Shown: positions 30,827-38,600, counted from the first letter of the stretch. The stretch: 64,000 bases of DNA from Microbacterium sp. Root166 (GCF_001427145.1 NZ_LMGL01000001.1:1069241-1133240); one strand, 5' to 3'. Made by a program: numbers and translations. The notes: generated from the letters alone by a model not told the origin.

Positions 30827-31584
30827 TGCGCGTCGTCGCCGAGTCGCCCGGACGAGGGGGATCGACCTCTCTCCTCGGCACCGCTGCGCCGCCGGAGGTC
30901 CCGGAGGGCGAGGTGCGCTGGTCGCGCTTCTTGGCGGCCACCGAAGCGGAAGGGCCCGGCGTGCGCGCTGCGCTCTGGCTGCAGGGCTGCGCGGTGCACT
31001 GCCCCGGATGCTTCAACCCGCAGCTGTGGGCCCCCCGAGGCGGCGCGCTCACCCCGACCGCGGAGACCGCGCGCGCGTGGGTCGACCAGGCGCGTTCCGC
31101 GGGCGCTGCCGGCGTCACGCTGCTCGGCGGCGAGCCGTTCGATCAGGCCGGCGCATCGGCGGTGGTGGCCGAGGCCTTCCGTGACGGTGGGCTGACGGTG
31201 ATGACGTTCAGCGGCTACCCGCTCGAGCGGCTCACCGCCTGGTCGGCCGAGCGCGCCGATGTCGCACGTCTTCTCGCGGCGACCGATCTGCTGTGCGACG
31301 GCCCGTATCTGCAGGAAATGCCCGATCCGCACCGGCCGTGGATCGGATCGCGGAACCAGGGGATCCGGGCCCTGACCGACGCGCATGCGGATGAGGTGCG
31401 CGCCATCGCCGTCCACGGCCGGCTCGACACCCTCGAGATCCGGATCGCACGCGACGGCACCGTGGGTGTGAACGGCTGGGCGACGGATGCCGCGCTCGCC
31501 GCGCTCCTGGACGACCTCGGTGCACGGGCCGACCGGCCCGGAGACATGCGTGACCAGCAATGGAAGGCGGAGGCCGTTCGATGA
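30826..31584 (+). CDS. Radical SAM activating-enzyme-like protein
   Basis: 252 residues. Cys55, Cys59 and Cys62 (QGCAVHCPGCFNPQLW) form the CX3CX2C motif that binds a [4Fe-4S] cluster; GGEPF (101-105) is the SAM-contacting GGE motif. The size and the Q-G-C-x-x-x-C-P-G-C-x-N-P form match the NrdG/PflA group of glycyl-radical activases and related short enzymes. No glycyl-radical protein (NrdD, PflB) lies nearby, so the target is unknown and may be a product of this operon. A ~40-residue N-terminal extension precedes the core. The ATG overlaps the DUF2997 stop (TGATG), and the stop overlaps the next ATG. Confidence 0.82.
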   Translation: MRVVAESPGRGGSTSLLGTAAPPEVPEGEVRWSRFLAATEAEGPGVRAALWLQGCAVHCPGCFNPQLWAPRGGALTPTAETARAWVDQARSAGAAGVTLLGGEPFDQAGASAVVAEAFRDGGLTVMTFSGYPLERLTAWSAERADVARLLAATDLLCDGPYLQEMPDPHRPWIGSRNQGIRALTDAHADEVRAIAVHGRLDTLEIRIARDGTVGVNGWATDAALAALLDDLGARADRPGDMRDQQWKAEAVR

Positions 31585-32093
31585 GCGTTTCCCTGATCCT
31601 CATTCCCGCGGCGATCGCCGCCGTCACCGCGATCAGCGCCACCGGCGTCGGCGGCATCCTGTCGCTCGGCGGCCGGTCGGAGGCGAAGGAGTCGTCCGAC
31701 GTCGGCGACGCGGCACGCCCGGTCGCGGTGCAGACGCGCATGAAGGATCCCGAGCTGCTGGGCGACGCCCTGCGTGACATCGGCGCCCTGAACGTCTCGG
31801 TCACGGGCGACGGGATCTCCGCCGAACTGGACGAGCTCACGATCACGATGACCCGCACGCCCGAGGGCATCTGGGCCGCTCACCTCGAGCGGCTGGACGG
31901 ACACGAGCTGGCGGCATCCGACGCGACCGCACTGGTCCAGCGGCTCGATGCCGCCTATGCGCTGCGCGTGCAGCAGGCCGTCGCCGAGCGGATCCGCAGC
32001 CGCGCCGACACCGCCGGCTTCGAGCTCGTGTCCGAGACCCGCGACGAGGACGACACCCTGACCATGGTGCTGAACGTGAAGGACTACGCGTGA
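31581..32093 (+). CDS. Membrane-tethered DUF1257 (Ycf35)-like protein
   Basis: 170 residues. An N-terminal hydrophobic segment (about 4-27, SLILIPAAIAAVTAISATG) is followed by a soluble domain beginning near residue 53. The order QTRMKDPELLGDALRDIG, TPEGIWAAHLER, LVQRLDAAYALRVQQAV, AGFELVSETRDEDDTLTMVL parallels Ycf35/DUF1257, which opens with a similar D-x-E-x-L-x-x-A-L-x-D-L-G and contains the R-Y-A-Y helix. The usual Ycf35 family lacks a membrane helix. It ends NVKDYA. Overlaps by 4 nt on both sides indicate translational coupling. Confidence 0.68.
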   Translation: MSVSLILIPAAIAAVTAISATGVGGILSLGGRSEAKESSDVGDAARPVAVQTRMKDPELLGDALRDIGALNVSVTGDGISAELDELTITMTRTPEGIWAAHLERLDGHELAASDATALVQRLDAAYALRVQQAVAERIRSRADTAGFELVSETRDEDDTLTMVLNVKDYA

Positions 32094-32884
32094 CCGATGC
32101 GCGGGTGACGGCCGCTACGCCGAGCTTCCCCTGGCTGATCGGCATGAGCTCGTGGATGCTGCTCACCGCGGTGCCGGGGCCGATGCTGGCCTGGCTCGGC
32201 TTCGGCATCGTCGGCCTGGTCTCGCGCCGGCCCCGCTTGATGATCCTGGCCGTTGCGGCAGGTGCCGTGGCGATCCTCGTGAACATGCCGATCTGGGGGC
32301 AGTGGCAGGCGGTGGTCGCGGCGGTCGCCTACCTCGCCGGCATGGTCGTCGCCCTCATGGTCAACCCCTCGTGGCTGCGCATCATGTGGGAGCGGCGCAT
32401 GAGCTCGCCGAACCGCGCTCCGCTGGTGCGACGACAGGCTGCGGCATCCGGATCCGCGTCGACGCGCAGCAGCGCGAGCGGCACGAAGACGTCGCGCCGC
32501 CGGCGCAGGCCCGCGGCCGAGCCCAAGCCGAAGGCGGAAGTGAAGGCCGAGCCGAAGCAGGCGCCGGCGGTCGAGGCGGAGGCGCTCGCGCGCACCGCGG
32601 GGGCATCGTCGGACGACCTCCTGGCCACGACCGATGGCCCGGCCGAGCCCGTGGACGTCAACACCGCGACCGTCGACGAGCTCGCGACTCTGCCGGGCGT
32701 CACCCGGTCGCGCGCCCGGCGCGCGCACAAGGAGCGCGAGCGCCAGGGCGGATTCACCTCGGTCGAGGACTTCGGCGAGAGCATCGGCCTTCAGCCGCAC
32801 GAGATCGTCCGCCTGCGCCGACTCGCCAGCTGTTCGCCTCGTCCGCGGGGTGAGCGCCGCTTCGGACGTCGCGTCGACTACTGA
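32090..32884 (+). CDS. Membrane protein with ComEA-like helix-hairpin-helix domain
   Basis: 264 residues. Two or three N-terminal helices (residues about 14-86) are followed by a basic, then Ala/Glu/Lys-rich linker. A C-terminal HhH domain comes next: VDVNTATVDELATLPGVTRSRA, then FTSVEDFGESIGLQPHEIVRLRRL (about residues 187-245). ComEA-type HhH domains bind DNA non-specifically; here the domain would face the cytoplasm or surface depending on topology, which I cannot fix. The last residues are RRFGRRVDY, echoing the RRGGRTVDY end of the ATPase. GTG start overlapping the preceding stop (GTGA). Last gene of the operon. Confidence 0.78.
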   Translation: MTDARVTAATPSFPWLIGMSSWMLLTAVPGPMLAWLGFGIVGLVSRRPRLMILAVAAGAVAILVNMPIWGQWQAVVAAVAYLAGMVVALMVNPSWLRIMWERRMSSPNRAPLVRRQAAASGSASTRSSASGTKTSRRRRRPAAEPKPKAEVKAEPKQAPAVEAEALARTAGASSDDLLATTDGPAEPVDVNTATVDELATLPGVTRSRARRAHKERERQGGFTSVEDFGESIGLQPHEIVRLRRLASCSPRPRGERRFGRRVDY

Positions 32885-32889
32885 CGACG

Positions 32890-32920
32890 AAGCGCCCGAT
32901 CCGAGGAGGACCGGGCGCTT
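32890..32920. terminator. Bidirectional terminator of the AAA/radical SAM operon
   Basis: Arms AAGCGCCCG and CGGGCGCTT are perfectly complementary around a 13-nt loop. It lies 5 nt past the operon's last stop and 9 nt past the stop of the convergent AI-2E family gene. Confidence 0.75.
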
Positions 32921-32929
32921 CGAAACGGA

Positions 32930-34141
32930 TCAGATCTTGGCGTCCTGCTTCTTGAAGAAGACCTGTTTGATGATCAGCAGGATCGATGCCGTCACCGGGA
33001 TCGCGACCAGCGCGCCGATGAACCCGAGCAGGGTGCCGCCGATCAGAGCCCCGATCACCACGAGCGAGCCGGGGATCTCGATGGCCCGGTTCATGACCTT
33101 CGGGGTGAGGACGTAGGCCTCGATCTGGATGTAGATCAGGTAGCAGATCGCGAAGATCAGCGCCGAAAGCGGGCTGGTGAAGAGAGCGATCACGGTCGCG
33201 ACGATCCAGTACAGCACGGGTCCGATGAGCGGGATGATCGTGATCGAGAACGCGAGAACACCCATGAGCAGCGGGTACGGCAGCTGGAGGACCGCGTGGA
33301 GGATCGTGGCCACCACGGAGTTGAAGAACGCCAGGATGACCATTCCCATCAGGTAGCCGCCGACCGAGTCGGTGATCTGGTCGGTCATGGCCCGCACGGT
33401 CACGCGCTTGCGTGCCGGCGCGAACTGCATCAGCGAGTCCTTGATGCCGGGGAGCGACGCGACGAAGTACAGGGTCAGGACGACGACGATCAGGCCGCCG
33501 GACACCGCCGCCGCGATGCCGCCCGCGACCTTCAGCAGGCCACCTGAGATCGCGGCGATGTTCGCCGGGTCGAAGATGAACTTCTCGACCTCGTCGAGCA
33601 GCGTGGTGAGCCCGGTGCCGAAGATGCCCTCGAGGAATGCGTAGAAGTCGGTCTTCTCGAAGTTCGAGATCATGTCGGGGAGTCCGGTGAAGAACTGCTG
33701 GATCTGGTCGATGAGCGTCGGCACGACCAGGAACATGAGTCCGACGCCGATGATGGTGCCGGTCAGGAAGATGATGGCGATGGCCCACCCGCGCTTGACG
33801 CCGTGCTTGCCGAGCCACTTGATGACCGGGTCGAGGCCGAGGGCTGCGAACATCGCGAGGCCGATGTAGACCAGGATCGTCGCGATGTTGCTGAGCGCGA
33901 GTCCTAGCAGAATGGCGACCAGGCCGCCGAGTGTCAGCAGCAGCCCGACGGAGAACGGGTTGTCGAGCCGCGCCCACAGCGGGCGGCCCTGCCGGTTGTC
34001 CGCCAGGGGCGAGGAGCCGGCGTGGTCGGCGACGACGCCGTCGGCCGAGACGGCCAGGTCGGTTCCGGCGGTAGGGCTCACGGCGATGGGGTCCGCGGCT
34101 TCGGCGGCGCTCGCGCCGAGGGGTGACGAGGCGTCGTTCAT
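32930..34141 (-). CDS. AI-2E family transporter
   Basis: 403 residues with the PF01594 arrangement: a Ser/Ala-rich cytoplasmic N terminus, a pair of helices near residues 60-105, a large loop, and a five-helix block. The block contains GGYLMGMVILAFFNSVVATILHAVLQLPYPLLMGVLAF, IPLIGPVLYWI and PLSALIFAICYLIYIQIEAYVLTPKVMNRAIEIPG. Members are exporters or antiporters for varied solutes, and some work in Na+/H+ exchange; autoinducer transport is not implied. The ATG at 34141 is chosen over GTG 34147 because TAGAGT lies 6 nt upstream. Confidence 0.88.
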   Translation of the reverse strand: MNDASSPLGASAAEAADPIAVSPTAGTDLAVSADGVVADHAGSSPLADNRQGRPLWARLDNPFSVGLLLTLGGLVAILLGLALSNIATILVYIGLAMFAALGLDPVIKWLGKHGVKRGWAIAIIFLTGTIIGVGLMFLVVPTLIDQIQQFFTGLPDMISNFEKTDFYAFLEGIFGTGLTTLLDEVEKFIFDPANIAAISGGLLKVAGGIAAAVSGGLIVVVLTLYFVASLPGIKDSLMQFAPARKRVTVRAMTDQITDSVGGYLMGMVILAFFNSVVATILHAVLQLPYPLLMGVLAFSITIIPLIGPVLYWIVATVIALFTSPLSALIFAICYLIYIQIEAYVLTPKVMNRAIEIPGSLVVIGALIGGTLLGFIGALVAIPVTASILLIIKQVFFKKQDAKI

Positions 34142-34147
34142 GGTCAC

Positions 34148-34153
34148 ACTCTA
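34148..34153 (-). promoter_or_regulatory. -10 box TAGAGT of the AI-2E family gene
   Basis: TAGAGT, 6 nt (GTGACC), ATG. The pattern equals that before several other genes here and implies a leaderless mRNA. Confidence 0.45.
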
Positions 34154-34270
34154 GGGGCGAGGGCTTCGCGGCCATGTTCCCATGTCGCGATTTCACCCGC
34201 GACGGGCGAGGAGTCACGCGCCGCCGTGCCTTCGAGGCCTCCGGTATCGTCGGAGATCGAGGAGGCCCCC

Positions 34271-34564
34271 ATGACCGAGGACCCGATGACCACGCTCCGA
34301 CGACTGCGCAGCAGCATCGACAACATCGATGCCTCGCTGGTCTACCTCCTCGCCGAGCGGTTCAAGGCGACCAAGCAGGTGGGGTACCTCAAGGCCGAGC
34401 ACGGCATGCCCGCGTCCGATCCCGCTCGCGAAGAGCAGCAGGTGGCCCGGCTGCGACGCCTCGCCGAAGAGGCGGACCTCGACCCCGCGTTCGCCGAGAA
34501 GTGGTTCAACTTCGTCGTCGCCGAGGTCATCCACCATCACACCGAGGCAGCCGACTCCCGCTGA
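34271..34564 (+). CDS. Chorismate mutase (AroQ class)
   Basis: 97 residues, the usual size of a monofunctional AroQ chorismate mutase, which turns chorismate into prephenate for Phe/Tyr synthesis. The sequence is all helical: LRRLRSSIDNIDASLVYLLAERFKATKQVGYLKAEHGMPASDPAREEQQ, with the N-terminal Arg, the A-E-R-F and K-x-x-x-K active-site helix, and D-x-x-R-E. The ATG at 34271 has GGAGG 6 bases upstream. TATCGT at 34244-34249 could be the -10. Convergent with the next gene, 10 nt apart. Confidence 0.88.
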   Translation: MTEDPMTTLRRLRSSIDNIDASLVYLLAERFKATKQVGYLKAEHGMPASDPAREEQQVARLRRLAEEADLDPAFAEKWFNFVVAEVIHHHTEAADSR

Positions 34565-34574
34565 CCAGGCCGGA

Positions 34575-35465
34575 TCAGCCGAAGCGGCCCGAGACGACGA
34601 GCTCGCTCCCGGCGGTGTCCACCGCCAGCCCGACCAGGCGCACGCCCGCGGGCATCGACTCGTTGAGATCGAACGAGCGGCCCTCGTACGCGCGGATCTT
34701 CGAGCGCACCGCGAGCAGAGCCAGGCCGAGGACCGGGTTCGCACTGCGCACGGAGAGCCGGGTGACCGTCGCGGACATCGTCATCGGATCGATCCGGACC
34801 TCGGCGCGTGCCCGGGCCTTCGCAGACAGGATGCCCTTCCGAAGCCGCGCCTGCACCCAACCCGAGAGCTCGGTCCCGCGACGGGCGCGCAGATCGAAGT
34901 CGAAGGAGCTCAGGCCGAAGCGCGCTGCCGCCAGCTCGGCCGTGAGCGCCGCGCGAAGCCCGGCGCGCGCCTCCTCGACAGGCACGCAGAGCCGGAAGTG
35001 CGCACGCAGATCACCGGCCCGGGCCTCGTCGAGGCGGATCCACAGCTCACCCTCGGCATCGGTGACCCACTCCACCGGAAGGTCCGATGCGTCCAGCAGG
35101 AGGTCGAGCGGAACGCCCGCCACGTCCATCGGCGACGCGAGGACGCGAGCGCTCGCGATCAGCGCCGGCTGCACGTGCCCGATCTCGGCGGACCGGGGCT
35201 CGGCGACGTCTGCGTCCTCGCCCTGTCCGCCGACCGGCACGGCGTAGCCCGTCAGGTCGAGCTCGATCGAGGCGAGGTCGGGCCGCGCGCTGAATGCCGC
35301 AGTCCATCCGGGGATCGAGTCCCATCCTGCGGCGGGCTCGGGCCACTCCGCGGCGATCGCCGTTCGGAGCCGCGACGCGAGCTCGGCGTCTGTGGCCGGA
35401 AGCGGCCCGTGCCCGAGAGGGATGGCGTCGGACTCGTCGACGAGGGTGCTGCGCGAGGAATTCAT
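34575..35465 (-). CDS. Hypothetical soluble protein, faintly DUF2993/LmeA-like
   Basis: 296 residues without signal peptide or membrane helix. Two similar beta-rich halves are suggested: DVAGVPLDLLLDASDLPVEWV and the end MPAGVRLVGLAVDTAGSELVVSGRFG. The latter, with 'paGVRLVGL...G..LVVSGRFG', recalls the last strand pair of DUF2993 (LmeA) lipid-binding proteins, but the usual export signal is missing, so the likeness is weak. TAGGGT lies 7 nt before the ATG (leaderless). No function is assigned. Confidence 0.5.
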   Translation of the reverse strand: MNSSRSTLVDESDAIPLGHGPLPATDAELASRLRTAIAAEWPEPAAGWDSIPGWTAAFSARPDLASIELDLTGYAVPVGGQGEDADVAEPRSAEIGHVQPALIASARVLASPMDVAGVPLDLLLDASDLPVEWVTDAEGELWIRLDEARAGDLRAHFRLCVPVEEARAGLRAALTAELAAARFGLSSFDFDLRARRGTELSGWVQARLRKGILSAKARARAEVRIDPMTMSATVTRLSVRSANPVLGLALLAVRSKIRAYEGRSFDLNESMPAGVRLVGLAVDTAGSELVVSGRFG

Positions 35466-35472
35466 CGGCGCC

Positions 35473-35478
35473 ACCCTA
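35473..35478 (-). promoter_or_regulatory. -10 box TAGGGT
   Basis: TAGGGT sits 7 nt before the ATG at 35465; no Shine-Dalgarno fits. Confidence 0.35.
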
Positions 35479-35561
35479 CCCGCGCGTCGACGCGACGGAC
35501 GAGGATGCCCTGCCCCGGACCGCGCGGGGCGGCCGGGACGGGGCATCCGCTCGAGGGCTGC

Positions 35562-36257
35562 CTAGGGGACCGCGCGGCGGAGCGTGAAGAACGCGATCAC
35601 CGCGAGCACGAGCCCGAGGGCGACGCCCCACAGCGACAGCCCGAACGCGCCCTGCGTGGCGAACCAGGTGAACACCTCGACCCATGCGTTCGCCTGGCCG
35701 ACCACCCAGAGGCCTGCGACCAGCAGCGCGCCGATGCCGACCAGCACCACCGTCAGCCACAGCGATCCGAACCGCTTGAAGATCGTCGCAGCCCAGAACC
35801 CCACGATGAAGAACAGCATCGCGACGGTGAAGTAGAAGAGCGCGGCAGCCGCCGGACCGCCTTCCCAGATCCAGGGCAGGAAGAAGAAGTAGCCGTCCAT
35901 TCCCCAGCCGCCCGTGGCCTTCTCGAGCAGACCCCCGACGACGAACACGGCCGAGAGGATGAGGCTGGTCAGCACTGCGGTGAGCAGCGTGCCGAGGTAG
36001 AACTCGCGGCGCGTGACGCTCATCGCCTGTGAGAAGGGGAACGTCAGCGTGAGGGCCTGGATCCCGACGACGGCGAAGTACCAGAGCGGAGCCTGTGCCC
36101 CACCGCCGTACTTGGGCCCCACGACCCCGGCGCTCTCCAGCGTCGCGTAGATCGCGAGCGTGATGAGCAGCGACCCGGCGAGCACCAGGAGGGGCACCCA
36201 GACGTAGGTCTGGCGATTGATCAGCTGCATGCGGACGACGCTGACGGTGCGGCTCAT
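35562..36257 (-). CDS. ABC transporter permease of the YtrA-linked cassette
   Basis: 231 residues with six predicted helices, e.g. YVWVPLLVLAGSLLITLAIYATL, ALTLTFPFSQAMSVTRREFYLGTLL and LWGVALGLVLAVIAFFTLRRAVP. The motif SVTRREFYLG between helices is typical of ABC-2-like permeases that pair with YtrB-type ATPases. The ATG overlaps the stop of the ATPase gene (ATGA). It would form the membrane part of the transporter; the substrate is not known, though in Firmicutes such cassettes respond to cell-wall antibiotics. Confidence 0.8.
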   Translation of the reverse strand: MSRTVSVVRMQLINRQTYVWVPLLVLAGSLLITLAIYATLESAGVVGPKYGGGAQAPLWYFAVVGIQALTLTFPFSQAMSVTRREFYLGTLLTAVLTSLILSAVFVVGGLLEKATGGWGMDGYFFFLPWIWEGGPAAAALFYFTVAMLFFIVGFWAATIFKRFGSLWLTVVLVGIGALLVAGLWVVGQANAWVEVFTWFATQGAFGLSLWGVALGLVLAVIAFFTLRRAVP

Positions 36258-37168
36258 CGCAGGGCTCCTTCGTCGATGATGGTCTGTTCGGGGGATCCGC
36301 TCGCGTGCTGCGTGGTGCGCACGATGAGCTGCTGGAGCGAGACGGGGGCGACGTCGAGGCCCGCGGCGTCGAGCCGCTGCAGGTCGGCCGCGGTGAGTCC
36401 TCCGACCACGGTGACGGATGCGACGCGGCCGAGGCTCTCCCGGTGGATCACCTCGCGCCCCGCGACGAACGCGTCGACAGCGGCTGCCTCGCCGACGATG
36501 TTGGCCGCGCGGTCGCGGACCGCGTCGGTCTCCTCGTCCATGATGATGCGGCCCCGGTCGATCACCAGGACCCGCTCGATGAGGTTCGAGACCTCGTCGA
36601 TCAGGTGGCTGGAGAGGATGATCGTGCGCGGGTGCTCCGTGTAGTCCTCGAGCAGACGGTCGTAGAAGACCTGACGTGCGACGGCGTCCAGACCCAGATA
36701 GGGCTCGTCGAAGAACGTGATCTCGGCACGGGAGGCGATGCCGATGATCACGCCGACGGCCGAGAGCTGTCCGCGCGAGAGCTTTTTGATGCGCCGCTTC
36801 ATCGGCAGCTGGAAGTCCTCGATGAGCCGATCGGCGAGCGACTGGTCCCAGTTCGGGAAGAACAGGCTCGCGGTCTTGAAGGCATGCTTGGGCAGCGCGT
36901 CCTCCGGGTACTTCTGGCTCTCGCGCACGAAGCACATGCGACCGAGCACCGCGGCGTTCTCGTAGGGATCTTCGCCGAAGACCCTGATGTCACCGCTGGT
37001 CGCGAAGTTCTGGGCGGTGAGGATCGACATGACCGTCGTCTTGCCGGCGCCGTTGCGTCCGAGCAGGCCGTAGATCGTGTCCTTCTCGATGGTGAGGCTC
37101 ACGTCGTCCACCGCGAGCGTCTCGCGGTAGCGCTTGGTGAGCCCGTTCACCTCGATCACGTGCGTCAT
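36254..37168 (-). CDS. ABC transporter ATP-binding protein, YtrB type
   Basis: 304 residues. Walker A GLLGRNGAGKTT (about 33-44), signature region LSRGQLSAVGV, which is LSRGQ instead of LSGGQ, Walker B ITFFDEPYLGLD and H-loop LSSHLIDEV. A C-terminal extension of about 80 residues follows the nucleotide-binding core. The overall match is to ATPases encoded beside YtrA-family GntR regulators. The stop overlaps the permease start and the start overlaps the regulator stop. Confidence 0.88.
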   Translation of the reverse strand: MTHVIEVNGLTKRYRETLAVDDVSLTIEKDTIYGLLGRNGAGKTTVMSILTAQNFATSGDIRVFGEDPYENAAVLGRMCFVRESQKYPEDALPKHAFKTASLFFPNWDQSLADRLIEDFQLPMKRRIKKLSRGQLSAVGVIIGIASRAEITFFDEPYLGLDAVARQVFYDRLLEDYTEHPRTIILSSHLIDEVSNLIERVLVIDRGRIIMDEETDAVRDRAANIVGEAAAVDAFVAGREVIHRESLGRVASVTVVGGLTAADLQRLDAAGLDVAPVSLQQLIVRTTQHASGSPEQTIIDEGALR

Positions 37169-37557
37169 CGTGCGTCTCCTTCGTGACTGGTCGCGACGGG
37201 CGCGGGGGCGCGGTCGCGGATGAGCAGGGTCAGGTCGTCCGCGTCGAGGCCGAGCTTGTGCGCCTCGGCGATGAGCGGCCCCAGGTAGCGATCGGCGAAG
37301 GCCGCTCGACGCTCGCCGAGCAGCCGATCGCGGGCGTTCGGCGCGACGAACATGCCGATGCCGCGCTTCTTGTAGATCACGCCTTTGTCGACCAGCACCG
37401 CGACGCCCTTGGCCGCGGTCGCGGGGTTGATCCGGTAGAAGGCTGCGAGCTCGTTCGTCGACGGCGCCCGGTCCTCTTCGGCCAGCGAGCCGTCGATGAT
37501 CGAGTCCTCGACGCTCTCCGCGATCTGCAGGAAGAGCGCCTTGCCTTCTTCGATCAC
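37165..37557 (-). CDS. GntR family regulator, YtrA subfamily
   Basis: 130 residues. A GntR winged helix covers residues 1-75 (ALFLQIAESVEDSIIDGSL, APSTNELAAFYRINPATAAKGVAVLVDKGVIYKKRGIGMFV). A short helical dimerisation tail follows instead of a ligand domain, the YtrA hallmark. The GTG at 37557 is used. It heads the three-gene cassette, and the perfect inverted repeat 18 nt upstream is very likely its own operator, giving autorepression of the transporter. Confidence 0.88.
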   Translation of the reverse strand: MIEEGKALFLQIAESVEDSIIDGSLAEEDRAPSTNELAAFYRINPATAAKGVAVLVDKGVIYKKRGIGMFVAPNARDRLLGERRAAFADRYLGPLIAEAHKLGLDADDLTLLIRDRAPAPVATSHEGDAR

Positions 37558-37574
37558 GCCGGCCTCCGGTTGTC

Positions 37575-37600
37575 TGGTTACTTACTCGACTAAGTAACCA
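37575..37600. promoter_or_regulatory. YtrA-type operator: 10-bp perfect inverted repeat
   Basis: Arms TGGTTACTTA and TAAGTAACCA flank a 6-bp spacer CTCGAC. It is AT-rich against its background and lies directly upstream of the regulator's GTG. The long, widely spaced arms agree with known YtrA-subfamily operators. Confidence 0.75.
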
Positions 37601-37655
37601 CAGAACCGAGCGCACTGTCAACCGCGCCCCTGAAGCGGGCGGGCGGGGCGGCGGA

Positions 37656-38594
37656 TCAGGGGTGCGACTTGGGGTGGATGACGCGCCCCGGCGCCGTGTC
37701 GCCCGAACCGCGCGAGGGCACGGGCCACTGCGCAGGCAGAGGTGTTGGTCCGGTCTGCGGAGAGGGGCGGGATGCCGCGGCCCCGGCGTCCGGCGCGGGG
37801 GGCGGCGTGGTCGATGCACGCGGGGGTGCGGCATCTGCTGCCGGCGATGACGTGTTCGCGGGGCCGAGCTCGAGCGAGACCTTGGACTCGAGCACCTCGA
37901 TCGCGCCGTCGGAGAGCGAGATGAGGCCGTCGAGCTCCTGTCGCACCCGGCGGTACGCGAGCTGGCGCTCGGCGGGGGTGGCGGCCTGGTCGATCGCGAC
38001 GGTGAGCAGCTGCTTGGCGGTGTCGAGCCGTTTGCGCTCGACCTCGGTGAAGCTGGAGTCCTTGATGCGCCGCGCGTCGCGCTCCGCGACGTCGAACGCC
38101 ACCTCGAAGTCCGCGACGGCGCTGCGGTACTCGGCGAGCTGCTCCTTCGTCAGACGCGCTTTGGGCGACGCGGGACGAAGGCCGTCCGCGATGCGCTTCG
38201 CGCGCAGGAACGCGGCGGTGAGCGGCTGGCGCCCGTCGCTCATCGCCGGGAAGGCGATCGTCTTGGCGACGTCGAGCTCGTACTCCAGCCACCGGGCGGT
38301 GACGGCGTCGTGGGTCGCGAACAGGCGCTCGAGCTGCGTCGCCTGCGTCTCGCGGGTCGGCGCTGCGCCGCCGATCGTGGTCGCCGTCGCGCCGGTGACG
38401 GCGGGGAGGGATGCCGCGGCCACCTGTCCGCGGGCGGCGGCCTTCAGCTCAGCCTTCGCGTGGAGCACCTCGAGGCGGCGCTTGTGGCGGCGCCGGGCGC
38501 TGCGCTCCCAGGCGCCACCGACCGCGCTCATCACCCCGAAGAGCGGGAAGACGAGCCACCAGTAATTGCCCAGGAACTGGAAAACGGGCTCCAC
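37656..38594 (-). CDS. Membrane-anchored coiled-coil protein, paralogue A
   Basis: 312 residues. One N-terminal helix (about residues 3-25, FLGNYWWLVFPLFGVMSAVGGAW) is followed by basic RRRHKRR. A helical region with heptad character comes next (e.g. LFATHDAVTARWLEYELDVAKTIAFPAMSDGRQPLTAAFLRAKRIADGLRP), and then a Pro/Ala/Ser-rich tail. No named family is recognised. It is similar to the next gene product over W-x-x-YE-x-DV-x-K-x-x-A-x-P and EYR-x-AVA-x-x-E. The GTG start has TAGCAT 6 nt upstream and shares an identical 17-bp start region with the paralogue. Confidence 0.65.
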   Translation of the reverse strand: MEPVFQFLGNYWWLVFPLFGVMSAVGGAWERSARRRHKRRLEVLHAKAELKAAARGQVAAASLPAVTGATATTIGGAAPTRETQATQLERLFATHDAVTARWLEYELDVAKTIAFPAMSDGRQPLTAAFLRAKRIADGLRPASPKARLTKEQLAEYRSAVADFEVAFDVAERDARRIKDSSFTEVERKRLDTAKQLLTVAIDQAATPAERQLAYRRVRQELDGLISLSDGAIEVLESKVSLELGPANTSSPAADAAPPRASTTPPPAPDAGAAASRPSPQTGPTPLPAQWPVPSRGSGDTAPGRVIHPKSHP

Positions 38595-38600
38595 CCTGTC

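Noticed and set aside
30826..31584. NrdG or PflA identity for the radical SAM protein
   Set aside because: The motifs fit that group, but no NrdD or PflB gene is near and the operon partners are different, so a specific gene name is not justified.
32090..32884. ComEA competence protein
   Set aside because: The HhH domain is ComEA-like, but comEC is not adjacent, the protein has several helices and a basic linker, and it belongs to the AAA/radical SAM operon.
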